This document shows positions 1 through 5,939 of a DNA stretch of 6,334 bases, in pieces. The notes beneath the pieces are model-generated. The model did not search any database. It was not told where the DNA came from and was given only the letters and a program-made list of their open reading frames with translations. The stretch is from Deltaproteobacteria bacterium (lineage in GTDB: Bacteria; Desulfobacterota; Binatia; UBA9968): positions 1-6,334 of the forward strand of contig JACPFE010000084.1 of the NCBI GenBank assembly GCA_016183145.1, written 5' to 3'. Position 1 is the first letter of the stretch, and each line of letters opens with the position of its first letter. The position numbers and the translations under genes were made by a program.

Positions 1-665
1 CAATGTTGTTTCAATCTTCTCATTTACCCGGCCTTGCGGCGCTGGCGTTAGTGGCAGGGCTCTATCACACGCTCAATCACGCGGCGTTCAAGAGTCTGCT
101 CTTTATGGGCGCTGGCGCCATTCTGCACGCGACGCATACGCGCAACATCGAAGAGATGGGCGGCCTGATCAAGCGCATGCCGCAAACGGCGGCGTTTTTT
201 CTGGTTGGCTCGGTCGCGATTGCCGCGCTCCCGCCGTTCAACGGATTTATCAGTGAATGGCTGACGTTCCAATCGCTCCTCTTAAGTTTTCAAATTTCCG
301 CGCACACGGTCAATTTGATTTTCGCGCTAGGAGTCGCCGCGCTCGCGCTGACGAGCGGCCTGGCCGCGGCCTGTTTCGTCAAAGCGTTCGGCATCACGTT
401 CCTCGCGCTGCCGCGTAGCGAGAGCGCTGCGCGGGCCCGGGAAGTGGAGTGGACCATGCGCGCGGCAATGGCGCTGCTCGCGCTCGCGGGTGTCGTTCTC
501 GGCGGTGCGCCAGCGATGACTTTGGCGCCGCGGGAAGCGACGGTGTTCGATCTCAGGGGCGGGCATGCCGATATGGTTCGGCTGGGTGGCGCCGTTGTGG
601 ATCGCGCTCGGGCTTGTCGCCTTTCTCGTGGCGATTCCCCTCGCGCTGCGCTTGATCGGCGCTGA
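1..665 (+). CDS. hyfB: HyfB-like antiporter subunit, main part (5' partial, frameshifted)
   Basis: This is the membrane subunit of a hydrogenase-4/complex I-like complex, homologous to NuoL/NuoM and Mrp antiporters, and would take part in ion translocation. The frame is open at the left edge, so the ATG at position 3 is an internal Met. Visible marks are NHAAFKSLLFMGAG, with the channel His and Lys (codon 90-92), then RNIEEMGGLIKRMP and ALPPFNGFISEWLTFQ, all typical of the proton-antiporter domain of HyfB/HycC. Hydrophobic helices continue to about base 530 (MALLALAGVVLGG). After about base 555 this frame turns into Arg-rich, non-membrane sequence and stops at 663-665. The true C-terminus continues in the frame of the next entry. 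Only about 185 residues of real HyfB sequence lie in this frame; the family is usually 650-680 residues. Family assignment is certain; whether the gene is functional is open. Confidence 0.88.
   Translation, partial: MLFQSSHLPGLAALALVAGLYHTLNHAAFKSLLFMGAGAILHATHTRNIEEMGGLIKRMPQTAAFFLVGSVAIAALPPFNGFISEWLTFQSLLLSFQISAHTVNLIFALGVAALALTSGLAAACFVKAFGITFLALPRSESAARAREVEWTMRAAMALLALAGVVLGGAPAMTLAPREATVFDLRGGHADMVRLGGAVVDRARACRLSRGDSPRAALDRR
555..559 (+). promoter_or_regulatory. Possible Shine-Dalgarno for the C-terminal HyfB fragment
   Basis: AGGGG lies five bases before the ATG at 565 and inside the upstream hyfB frame. It is also the G run where the frame change must have happened, so the resemblance to a ribosome binding site may be accidental. 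Confidence 0.4.
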
Positions 666-1017
666 CAAGCGGCGCCGGTATTACGAGACCTGGGGTTGCG
701 GGCGAGCGCTACAGACCGCGCGCTTTGAATACACCGCCACTGCGTTCGCCAACCCCTTCAAGCGCGTTTTCGCGCTGCTGTATCGGCCCGTCAAGGAACT
801 TGACATCGAGTTTCACCCCGAGTCGCGTTATTTCGTGCGTACCATCGCCTATTACAACGAGGGGCGCTTAATTTTCGAGGATGCGCTTTACAGGCCGCTT
901 TTACGCGTGATTGAGACATTGGCGCGCCAAGCGCGCGTCTTACAGTCGGGCAACGTGCATGGTTACTTGGTGTATATCTTGATTGCGCTCGTTGTCCTCC
1001 TGATTCTGACGGTGTAG
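565..1017 (+). CDS. hyfB: HyfB C-terminal part, displaced into another frame
   Basis: This frame holds the conserved C-terminal region of HyfB/HycC-type subunits. It has a last hydrophobic helix (about residues 5-28), RRYYETWGCG (the family's xTWxCG motif), FEYTATAFANPFKRVF, YRPVKELDIEF and LQSGNVHGYLVYI, ending in a final membrane helix at the stop (1015-1017). It is the direct continuation of the upstream frame, reached by moving one base forward around 555-564. The frame is open only from base 520, after a TGA at 517-519. The ATG at 565 is preceded by AGGGG (555-559) with a five-base gap, so it could be translated as a separate polypeptide of 150 residues. I infer that this is one gene broken by a one-base insertion (or sequencing error), or less likely a split gene. 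It ends 44 bases before hyfC. Confidence 0.85.
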   Translation: MPIWFGWVAPLWIALGLVAFLVAIPLALRLIGADKRRRYYETWGCGRALQTARFEYTATAFANPFKRVFALLYRPVKELDIEFHPESRYFVRTIAYYNEGRLIFEDALYRPLLRVIETLARQARVLQSGNVHGYLVYILIALVVLLILTV

Positions 1018-1061
1018 CTCCGCTTTGCCGGGGAGAAACTGAAGACGCGCCGCAACAGCCT

Positions 1062-2006
1062 ATGCTCGCAGAAATAGCCATCGAGATCTTGCAGATGCTT
1101 TTGGTCATGTTCGGATCGCCGTTGCTCGTCGGCGTGATCCGCAAGGCGAAGGCGCGCCTGCAAGGGCGCCGCGGCGCGGGCGTTTTTCAGCCTTGCGCCG
1201 ACCTGCGGAAATTGCTTGCGAAGGAGGTGGTGGTTTCCGAAAACACCTCATGGATCTTTCGCTTTACGCCGTACCTGCTTGCCACGACGATGCTTTTATC
1301 GGCGCTTATCATTCCTGTGCTCACGGTTCGTGCTCCTCTCGGCTTTATGGGAAACATCATCGCATTGATGTATCTCTTCTTGCTCGGCACTTTCTTTCTT
1401 GCGCTGGCGGGCCTGGACGCGGGCAGCGCGTTTGGCGGGATGGGATCGAGCCGCGAGGTGGCGATCGCGGCGCTCGCCGAACCTACGGTATTGATCGCGA
1501 TCTTCGGCATCGCCCTGCGCGCCGGCACGACCAGTCTCGACGGCATCATCACCCGCTTCGCCGCCGAGCCTCTCTTGATGTTGAACGCAGGTCATTTGCT
1601 CGCGTTCTTTGCTTTATTCATCGTGGCGCTGGCGGAGAACGGGCGATTGCCTGTGGACAATCCCGCCACCCATCTCGAACTCACGATGATTCACGAAGCG
1701 ATGATACTGGAATACTCCGGCCGCCTTCTCGCGCTGGTGGAATGGGCGGCCGGGATGAAGTTGTTCTTGTTCTTGACGTTGTTGTCGAACCTGTTTTTTC
1801 CCTGGGGCGTCGCGCTGACGAACACGCCGTTGCCGCTTTTTGTCGCTTTTCTGGCGCTTGCCGTTAAACTCCTGCTTTTCGCGGGGGCCATCGCGCTGGC
1901 GGAAACCTCGGTCGCCAAGCTGCGTCTTTTCCGGGTGCCGGAACTTTTGGCCGGCTCGTTTACGGTCGCGTTGCTGGCCGTAGTGACTGCTTTTTTTATC
2001 AAATGA
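1062..2006 (+). CDS. hyfC: HyfC-like membrane subunit (NuoH/HycD family)
   Basis: HyfC anchors the peripheral arm to the membrane arm. It is the homologue of complex I NuoH, with about eight membrane helices across 314 residues, the normal family length. Diagnostic stretches are LQGRRGAGVFQP (33-44) followed by ADLRKLLAKE (46-55), LDAGSAFGGMGSSREV (118-133), and AENGRLPVDNPATHLE (191-206) followed by LTMIHEAMILEYSG (207-220). The last is the acidic loop typical of group 4 hydrogenase and Ehr subunits. One oddity is Cys45 in QPCADL, where the family usually has Tyr. The ATG at 1062 gives the usual hydrophobic N-terminus, and no in-frame start occurs upstream before the hyfB stop. No good Shine-Dalgarno is seen; the nearest purine run, around 1030-1037, is too far away. 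Its stop overlaps an ATG at 2003 as ATGA. Confidence 0.93.
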   Translation: MLAEIAIEILQMLLVMFGSPLLVGVIRKAKARLQGRRGAGVFQPCADLRKLLAKEVVVSENTSWIFRFTPYLLATTMLLSALIIPVLTVRAPLGFMGNIIALMYLFLLGTFFLALAGLDAGSAFGGMGSSREVAIAALAEPTVLIAIFGIALRAGTTSLDGIITRFAAEPLLMLNAGHLLAFFALFIVALAENGRLPVDNPATHLELTMIHEAMILEYSGRLLALVEWAAGMKLFLFLTLLSNLFFPWGVALTNTPLPLFVAFLALAVKLLLFAGAIALAETSVAKLRLFRVPELLAGSFTVALLAVVTAFFIK

Positions 2007-2008
2007 TC

Positions 2009-2012
2009 GGAG
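2009..2012 (+). promoter_or_regulatory. Shine-Dalgarno that decides the hyfE start
   Basis: GGAG is five bases before the ATG at 2018. It therefore favours 2018 over the ATG at 2003, which overlaps the hyfC stop and has no such site in front of it. Confidence 0.6.
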
Positions 2013-2017
2013 TTGCT

Positions 2018-2599
2018 ATGTCCGCTGAAGTACTATCCAAGGCGGTCAATCTGCTGTCGTTTGCCGCGCTCGGCTTGACGATCTTGCTGATTGTCCGAAC
2101 CAGCCTCGAACGGCAGGTGCGCGTTTTCGGACTCCAGTCTTCCGTACTGGCATTGCTATCCGTGTTGATCGCGGCTTACGGCGGGAGTCTCGAACTGCTT
2201 GGCGTCGGCGTTGCGCTCGTCGTTGTCAAAGGCGTCGTGATTCCCCGCGTGCTGAATCGCGCCGTGGCGAATATTGGTCTTCAGCGAGCCGCCGCGCCGT
2301 ATCTGGGGACCGCGCCGGCGCTCATTATCTGTGGGATGCTTACGATCATAGCGTTCTACGTGATGACCCCGATCGCCGCCTCCAATCCTTTACCGACGGC
2401 GGATGCAATCCCGCTGGCGTTCGCGGGCGTCCTGATCGTGCCAGGCGAGGTGGACGTTGATGATCCAGTCGAGGGGATCGAAATAGGGGTTTTTCTCGAC
2501 CTGCTGGTCGGCGTGCTGATTATGGAAGTCTTCGTCTATCGCATCAAGGATAATTTCGACTCGATCGACGTCGGCGCGTTGGGAAAATTGAAAGAATGA
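2018..2599 (+). CDS. hyfE: HyfE-like membrane subunit with an internal gap
   Basis: HyfE is a small membrane subunit of hydrogenase-4-type complexes; its C-terminal half corresponds to complex I NuoK. The N-terminal half is normal: helices around 10-27, 34-55, 58-82 and 93-118, with ALVVVKGVVIPRVLNR matching the family. The C-terminus is also recognisable: IEIGVFLDLLVGVLIM (154-169), YRIKDNFDSIDV and LGKLKE. Between them, where the family has a helix, a basic loop (S/T-R-R-K-A type) and a Q-x-x-G-F-x-x-x-E-N-G helix, this protein has only an acidic, non-membrane run, VPGEVDVDDPVEG (141-153). The protein is 193 residues against about 215-220, so some 25-30 residues are missing in frame. The start at 2018 is chosen for its GGAG; 2003 would add five residues. 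The stop overlaps hyfF as ATGA. Family identity is confident, function doubtful. Confidence 0.85.
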   Translation: MSAEVLSKAVNLLSFAALGLTILLIVRTSLERQVRVFGLQSSVLALLSVLIAAYGGSLELLGVGVALVVVKGVVIPRVLNRAVANIGLQRAAAPYLGTAPALIICGMLTIIAFYVMTPIAASNPLPTADAIPLAFAGVLIVPGEVDVDDPVEGIEIGVFLDLLVGVLIMEVFVYRIKDNFDSIDVGALGKLKE

Positions 2600-4044
2600 T
2601 GCTGATTAGCTTGCTGTTGATTCCGCTCGCGGCGGCAGGGCTGATTGCCCTCACGCGCAGGCGCGCGCTCATGGAACTATGGCACGCCCTGGCGGCACTG
2701 GCGACGTTGAGCACGGGAGCGGCGATCGCCGCCCAGGTGTGGAACGGTGCAGTCCTCACCGCGGCCGGCGATTTATTTCGCGTCGACGCGCTATCCGCGC
2801 TGATGGTCACCATTATCACTTTCCTCGGCGCGATCGCTGCGCTTTACGCGGTCGGCTACATCCGCGCCGAACTAGACGACGCGCATCTGTCTCGCGTCCG
2901 ATTGTTTTTCGCGCTCCTCCATTTATTTGTTTTCACCATGCTGGTCGCGGTCACGACCGATAATCTCGGCGTGATGTGGATCGCCATTGAAGGCACGACG
3001 CTGGCGACGGTCTTTTTGGTCAATTTGCATCAGACACGCACGTCGCTCGAAGCCGCTTACAAATACTTGATCTTGTCGTCCGTGGGCATCGCGCTCGCCT
3101 TCATCGGCACCGCGCTGGTGTATTACGCGGGTGCCGCAAAGGCCGGGGAAATCGCCGTAAATTGGAGTGCGCTGCGCGCCGACGCGGGATCCCTCAATCC
3201 CGAGGTGATACGACTGGCGTTCGTGTTCATCGTCATTGGCTATGGGACTAAGGCGGGGCTCGCGCCGATGCATACATGGTTACCCGACGCGCACAGCGAA
3301 GCTCCCGCGCCGATCAGCGCGCTGATGTCGGGCGTGTTGCTCAACGTCGGCCTGTACGCGATGATGCGATTCAAAGCCATCGCCGATGCAGCGGTCGGGC
3401 CCGAATTTGCCGCTCGTTTGTTGATCGGGGTCGGTTTGCTATCGCTTCTGGTCGCGGCGGTTTTCCTGGTCAGACAACGCAATTATAAACGAATGCTAGC
3501 GTATTCGAGTGTCGAACACATCGGCATCATTTGCCTCGGTCTGGGCTTCGGCGGGTATTGGGGGGTCTTCGGAGCGCTGTTGCACGTCATCAATCATGCG
3601 CTGTCGAAATCGCTGCTCTTCATTCTCTCGGGCAACATTCTACTCAAATATCACAGCGCGGAAATCCGCGAGGTGCGGGGACTGTTGCATGCCGCGCCCT
3701 GGACCGGCGCGCTTTTTCTCGCCGGCATGTTTGCGCTGATCGGCTTGCCGCCGTTTGCGCCGTTCATAAGCGAGTTCATCATTTTTCGCGCCGGTTTTGA
3801 GACCCATGCGTGGGCGGCGGGAACAGGAGTGGTCTTGCTGGTCGTCGTTTTCGGAGGAATGCTGGCGAGCGTGAATCGAATGTTATACGGCGAACCGCCG
3901 GCCGATCTCGTGCGCGGCGACGCGTTGCGCATCTGGCTCGCGCCTCTCGCCGTCAATTTCTCGCTCTTGCTCGTGCTCGGACTCACCCTGCCGTCGCCGT
4001 TCGTAGTGGCGCTGCAGCAGGTATTGAAAGTGTTGGGAGTATAG
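2596..4044 (+). CDS. hyfF: HyfF-like antiporter subunit (NuoN/NuoM family)
   Basis: This is the second antiporter-like membrane subunit, 482 residues with about 14 helices and the normal length for HyfF. The charged residues of the ion path are present: Glu132 in WIAIEGTTLATVF, Lys219 in GYGTKAGLAPMHTWLPDAHS, His334 and Lys338 in HVINHALSKSLLF, and Glu393 in GLPPFAPFISEF. NYKRMLAYSSVEHIGII (about 294-310) is also characteristic of HyfF rather than NuoN. No frame break or missing helix is seen, unlike HyfB and HyfE. It overlaps hyfE by four bases (ATGA), which suggests translational coupling; a second ATG at 2599 is equally possible. Its stop (4042-4044) directly abuts the hyfG start. Confidence 0.94.
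   Translation: MMLISLLLIPLAAAGLIALTRRRALMELWHALAALATLSTGAAIAAQVWNGAVLTAAGDLFRVDALSALMVTIITFLGAIAALYAVGYIRAELDDAHLSRVRLFFALLHLFVFTMLVAVTTDNLGVMWIAIEGTTLATVFLVNLHQTRTSLEAAYKYLILSSVGIALAFIGTALVYYAGAAKAGEIAVNWSALRADAGSLNPEVIRLAFVFIVIGYGTKAGLAPMHTWLPDAHSEAPAPISALMSGVLLNVGLYAMMRFKAIADAAVGPEFAARLLIGVGLLSLLVAAVFLVRQRNYKRMLAYSSVEHIGIICLGLGFGGYWGVFGALLHVINHALSKSLLFILSGNILLKYHSAEIREVRGLLHAAPWTGALFLAGMFALIGLPPFAPFISEFIIFRAGFETHAWAAGTGVVLLVVVFGGMLASVNRMLYGEPPADLVRGDALRIWLAPLAVNFSLLLVLGLTLPSPFVVALQQVLKVLGV
4035..4039 (+). promoter_or_regulatory. Shine-Dalgarno of hyfG
   Basis: GGGAG lies five bases before the ATG at 4045, inside the last codons of hyfF. It supports this start and coupled translation. Confidence 0.6.
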
Positions 4045-5628
4045 ATGGCGGATGTGCACGGGCTCAAACAGCGGCTGGATTCGGCTAATCTCAATCTGAA
4101 CAATATCGAAGTCCGCAGTCCGCGCGAACTGCGCGTCAGCGTGCCGCGGCAAAGGCTGGTAGGGTTCGCCGATTACCTGCGGACGGAAGTCCATGCTCGT
4201 CCTGAGCTAATCGTCGCGGAGGATACGCGGTTAGAAGACCGTCGCTTCACTATGCGCTATATTTTTGACATGGAAGGCGCCGCCGGTGTCGTCATTGCCT
4301 CGGTCAGCGTCCCCGCCGAGGATCCAACATTCCCCTCGCTCGCGACCCGATGGTATCTCGCCAGCCGCTTCGAGCGCGAGATTCATGATTTGTTCGGGCT
4401 CGTGCCGACCGGGCATCCCGATTTGCGCCGGTTGCCATTGCACCAATTTTGGCCGCCCGATTATCATCCTCTGTTGAAGGACGCGATGGTGCGCCAGGAT
4501 TTCTACGATGACGGCGAACCCTATCCTTTTCGCCGGGTCGAAGGGGAAGGCGTCTACGAGATCACGGTCGGCCCCGTGCACGCCGGCATCATCGAGCCCG
4601 GCCATTTTCGCTTCAGCGTCGAAGGCGAGACGATCATCAATCTCGAATCGCGAATGTACTTCGTCCACAAGGGCATCGAGAAACTTTTCGAGTCGGCCAC
4701 GCTCGTCCAAGGACTCCAACTGGCGGAGCGAATCTCCGGCGACTCAAGCGTCGCGCACGCCCTTGCTTTTTCTCAAGCGGTCGAATCGCTCGCCGGCGTG
4801 ACCATCCCTCCGCGCGCGGCGTACCTGCGGGTCGTCCTGCTCGAACTCGAACGGCTCTACAATCATATCGCCGACGTCGGAGCGATTTGCACGGATACGG
4901 GCTTTGCGGTCGCCAACGCGCACGCGCTGCGCTTGCGCGAAGATCTCCTGCGCTTGAACGCGCGTCTGGCGGGGCACAGGCTCTTGCGTGGTTGCCTTTT
5001 ACCGGGCGGGGTGGCGCGGGACTTCGGCGCGGAGCAGATTGCCGACGCCCGCGGCTTGATCGCGCGCGTAGCCGCCGATTTCGATCAGATCGTTGAAATT
5101 GCGACTACCAATGGCTTGGTTCTCGATCGTTTGCACGGTACGGGACGACTGAACCAACAGACCGCGCGTGAAATGCAAGTGGTCGGCGTTCCGGCGCGGG
5201 CGAGCGGGATCGACGCAGATGCGCGGCGCGACCATCCTTTCGCCGCCTATGCAGCGTTGCCGCTACGTGTCGTCGTGCATACTGAAGGGGATGTGTGGGC
5301 GCGGTTAATGGTGCGCGTAGAGGAAGCGCGCGAGGCGGCGCGTTTGATCGGGTTAGCGCTTGAGGCGCTGCCAAGCGGCACTCTCGCCGTGCCGTTAGAC
5401 GCACTGCCGGAAGGTGAAGCTGCTTTCGGCTTGGTCGAAGGTTGGCGCGGGCCGATATGGCACTGGGTGGTCGGAGGCAAAAAAAATACGCTTCGGCGGG
5501 TCAAGATCAAGGATCCCTCATTCGCCAATTGGCCGGCACTCAACTATGCCATTCTGAAAAACATCGTGCCTGATTTCCCGCTGGTGAATAAGAGTTTTAA
5601 TCTGTCTTACGCAGGCAATGACTTGTAG
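4045..5628 (+). CDS. hyfG: HyfG-like large subunit, NuoC-NuoD fusion without [NiFe] cysteines (Ehr type)
   Basis: This is the cytoplasmic large subunit. Residues about 1-160 are NuoC-like (FEREIHDLFGLVPTGHPDLR, 109-128); the rest is NuoD/hydrogenase large-subunit-like, starting at ITVGPVHAGIIEPGHFRF (173-190). In true hydrogenases an N-terminal RxCGxC and a C-terminal DPCxxC hold the [NiFe] centre. Here the first reads R-I-S-G-D-S (229-234), both Cys being Ser, and the C-terminus reads DFPLVNKSFNLSYAGNDL (510-527), with no Cys. The whole protein has only two cysteines (AICTDTG and RGCLLP), neither in those motifs, and there is no cleavable tail after the second motif. I infer that it cannot bind a normal [NiFe] site and belongs with the Ehr complexes of unknown substrate. 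The 527 residues, with no frame break, suggest the gene is or was recently under selection. It is the last gene of the operon here. Confidence 0.93.
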   Translation: MADVHGLKQRLDSANLNLNNIEVRSPRELRVSVPRQRLVGFADYLRTEVHARPELIVAEDTRLEDRRFTMRYIFDMEGAAGVVIASVSVPAEDPTFPSLATRWYLASRFEREIHDLFGLVPTGHPDLRRLPLHQFWPPDYHPLLKDAMVRQDFYDDGEPYPFRRVEGEGVYEITVGPVHAGIIEPGHFRFSVEGETIINLESRMYFVHKGIEKLFESATLVQGLQLAERISGDSSVAHALAFSQAVESLAGVTIPPRAAYLRVVLLELERLYNHIADVGAICTDTGFAVANAHALRLREDLLRLNARLAGHRLLRGCLLPGGVARDFGAEQIADARGLIARVAADFDQIVEIATTNGLVLDRLHGTGRLNQQTAREMQVVGVPARASGIDADARRDHPFAAYAALPLRVVVHTEGDVWARLMVRVEEAREAARLIGLALEALPSGTLAVPLDALPEGEAAFGLVEGWRGPIWHWVVGGKKNTLRRVKIKDPSFANWPALNYAILKNIVPDFPLVNKSFNLSYAGNDL

Positions 5629-5725
5629 GCTCTCAATTTCCCTGTCCTAAAGAAAGCCTTGGCGATCTGGTGGATTCGATGGACCGTGGACTACGCCCCT
5701 TTTTCCCGATATCAGGCTAAGTTTT

Positions 5726-5865
5726 GTGCCCGCCGCAGAGCTTCCAATTCCTAACCCGGAGGTCGCCGGTTCGATCCGGGCCGCCCGATCCAAAATGGTC
5801 CTTCCCTGCTAAAGACGAGTGAGCCCGCAAAAAGCCTGGTTCATTTTCCCGTGCGCGGCGGGCAC
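5726..5865. repeat. 11-base perfect inverted repeat flanking the tRNA fragment
   Basis: GTGCCCGCCGC at 5726-5736 is the exact reverse complement of GCGGCGGGCAC at 5855-5865. The 118 bases between hold the whole tRNA fragment. The match stops at once on both sides. It may be a recombination site feature or chance in GC-rich DNA. Confidence 0.4.
5748..5792 (+). tRNA. Partial tRNA, 3' half only, CCT (Arg) anticodon; possible attachment-site remnant
   Basis: These 45 bases fit tRNA positions 32-76 without gaps. They comprise an anticodon loop TTCCTAA (anticodon CCT, 5750-5752), a 3' anticodon stem CCCGG, variable loop AGGTC, T arm GCCGG-TTCGATC-CGGGC (5765-5781), 3' acceptor strand CGCCCGA (5782-5788), discriminator T and encoded CCA (5790-5792). 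The T stem has one mismatch (G5768 with G5778). The 5' half is missing. The five bases before the loop (TCCAA) do not pair with CCCGG, no D arm is seen, and no TCGGGCG acceptor strand occurs upstream. A fragment running from the anticodon loop to the 3' end is what many phage and island integrases duplicate on insertion, so I infer an old attachment site. A decayed tRNA gene is the alternative. It is not a functional tRNA. Confidence 0.6.
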
Positions 5866-5876
5866 CAATAGACCTC

Positions 5877-5912
5877 TCGCGGGCGTTCCAAGTTTCCCTG
5901 AAACGCCCGCGA
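5877..5912. terminator. Strong hairpin downstream of the convergent genes
   Basis: TCGCGGGCGTT (5877-5887) pairs perfectly with AACGCCCGCGA (5902-5912), an 11-bp stem with a 14-base loop, 27 bases past the cytochrome stop codon. Its place between two convergent genes suggests a terminator. No T run follows the stem on either strand; on '+' it is followed by CAAAAA. It is thus not a classical intrinsic terminator, and Rho help or an RNA-stabilising role is possible. Confidence 0.5.
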
Positions 5913-5939
5913 CAAAAATGGCAGGACCCCTTCTAGAAT

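Larger units (their letters stand above)
5629..5939. other. Intergenic region between hyfG and the convergent cytochrome gene
   Basis: This region of about 310 bases has no convincing protein gene on either strand. It contains a partial tRNA (5748-5792), an 11-base inverted repeat around it, and a strong hairpin (5877-5912). In the hyfG frame it stays open for 41 codons after the TAG at 5626-5628, to a TAA at 5752-5754. That stretch has no usual start codon except a TTG and no clear ribosome binding site. The small subunit gene hyfI, expected after hyfG, is not here. Confidence 0.75.

Noticed and set aside
3..5. ATG as the real start of hyfB
   Set aside because: The frame is open to the window edge and the sequence after it is the middle of the antiporter domain, so this Met is internal.
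2434..2499. Reverse-strand reading of the odd hyfE block (contains PLDWIINVHLAWH) as an inverted gene piece
   Set aside because: It is short, has no start or ribosome binding site, and I recognise no family; probably chance.
3651..4103. Long antisense open frames across hyfF, hyfG and the other hyf genes
   Set aside because: They are Arg/Ser/Ala-rich shadows typical of GC-rich coding DNA, with no recognisable motifs or start signals.
5479..5486. Run of eight A in hyfG as a frameshift site
   Set aside because: The frame before and after is the same and the protein matches the family throughout (KKNTLRRVKIKDPSF), so no shift is needed.
5741..5747. CTTCCAA as a tRNA-Gly (TCC) anticodon loop
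   Set aside because: It would leave 17 bases between the loop and the T stem instead of about 10, and the flanking bases do not form a stem. The CCT loop seven bases on fits exactly.
5700..5792. A complete tRNA gene ending with the CCA at 5790-5792
   Set aside because: No 5' acceptor strand TCGGGCG, no D arm, and the bases before the anticodon loop do not pair with the 3' stem.
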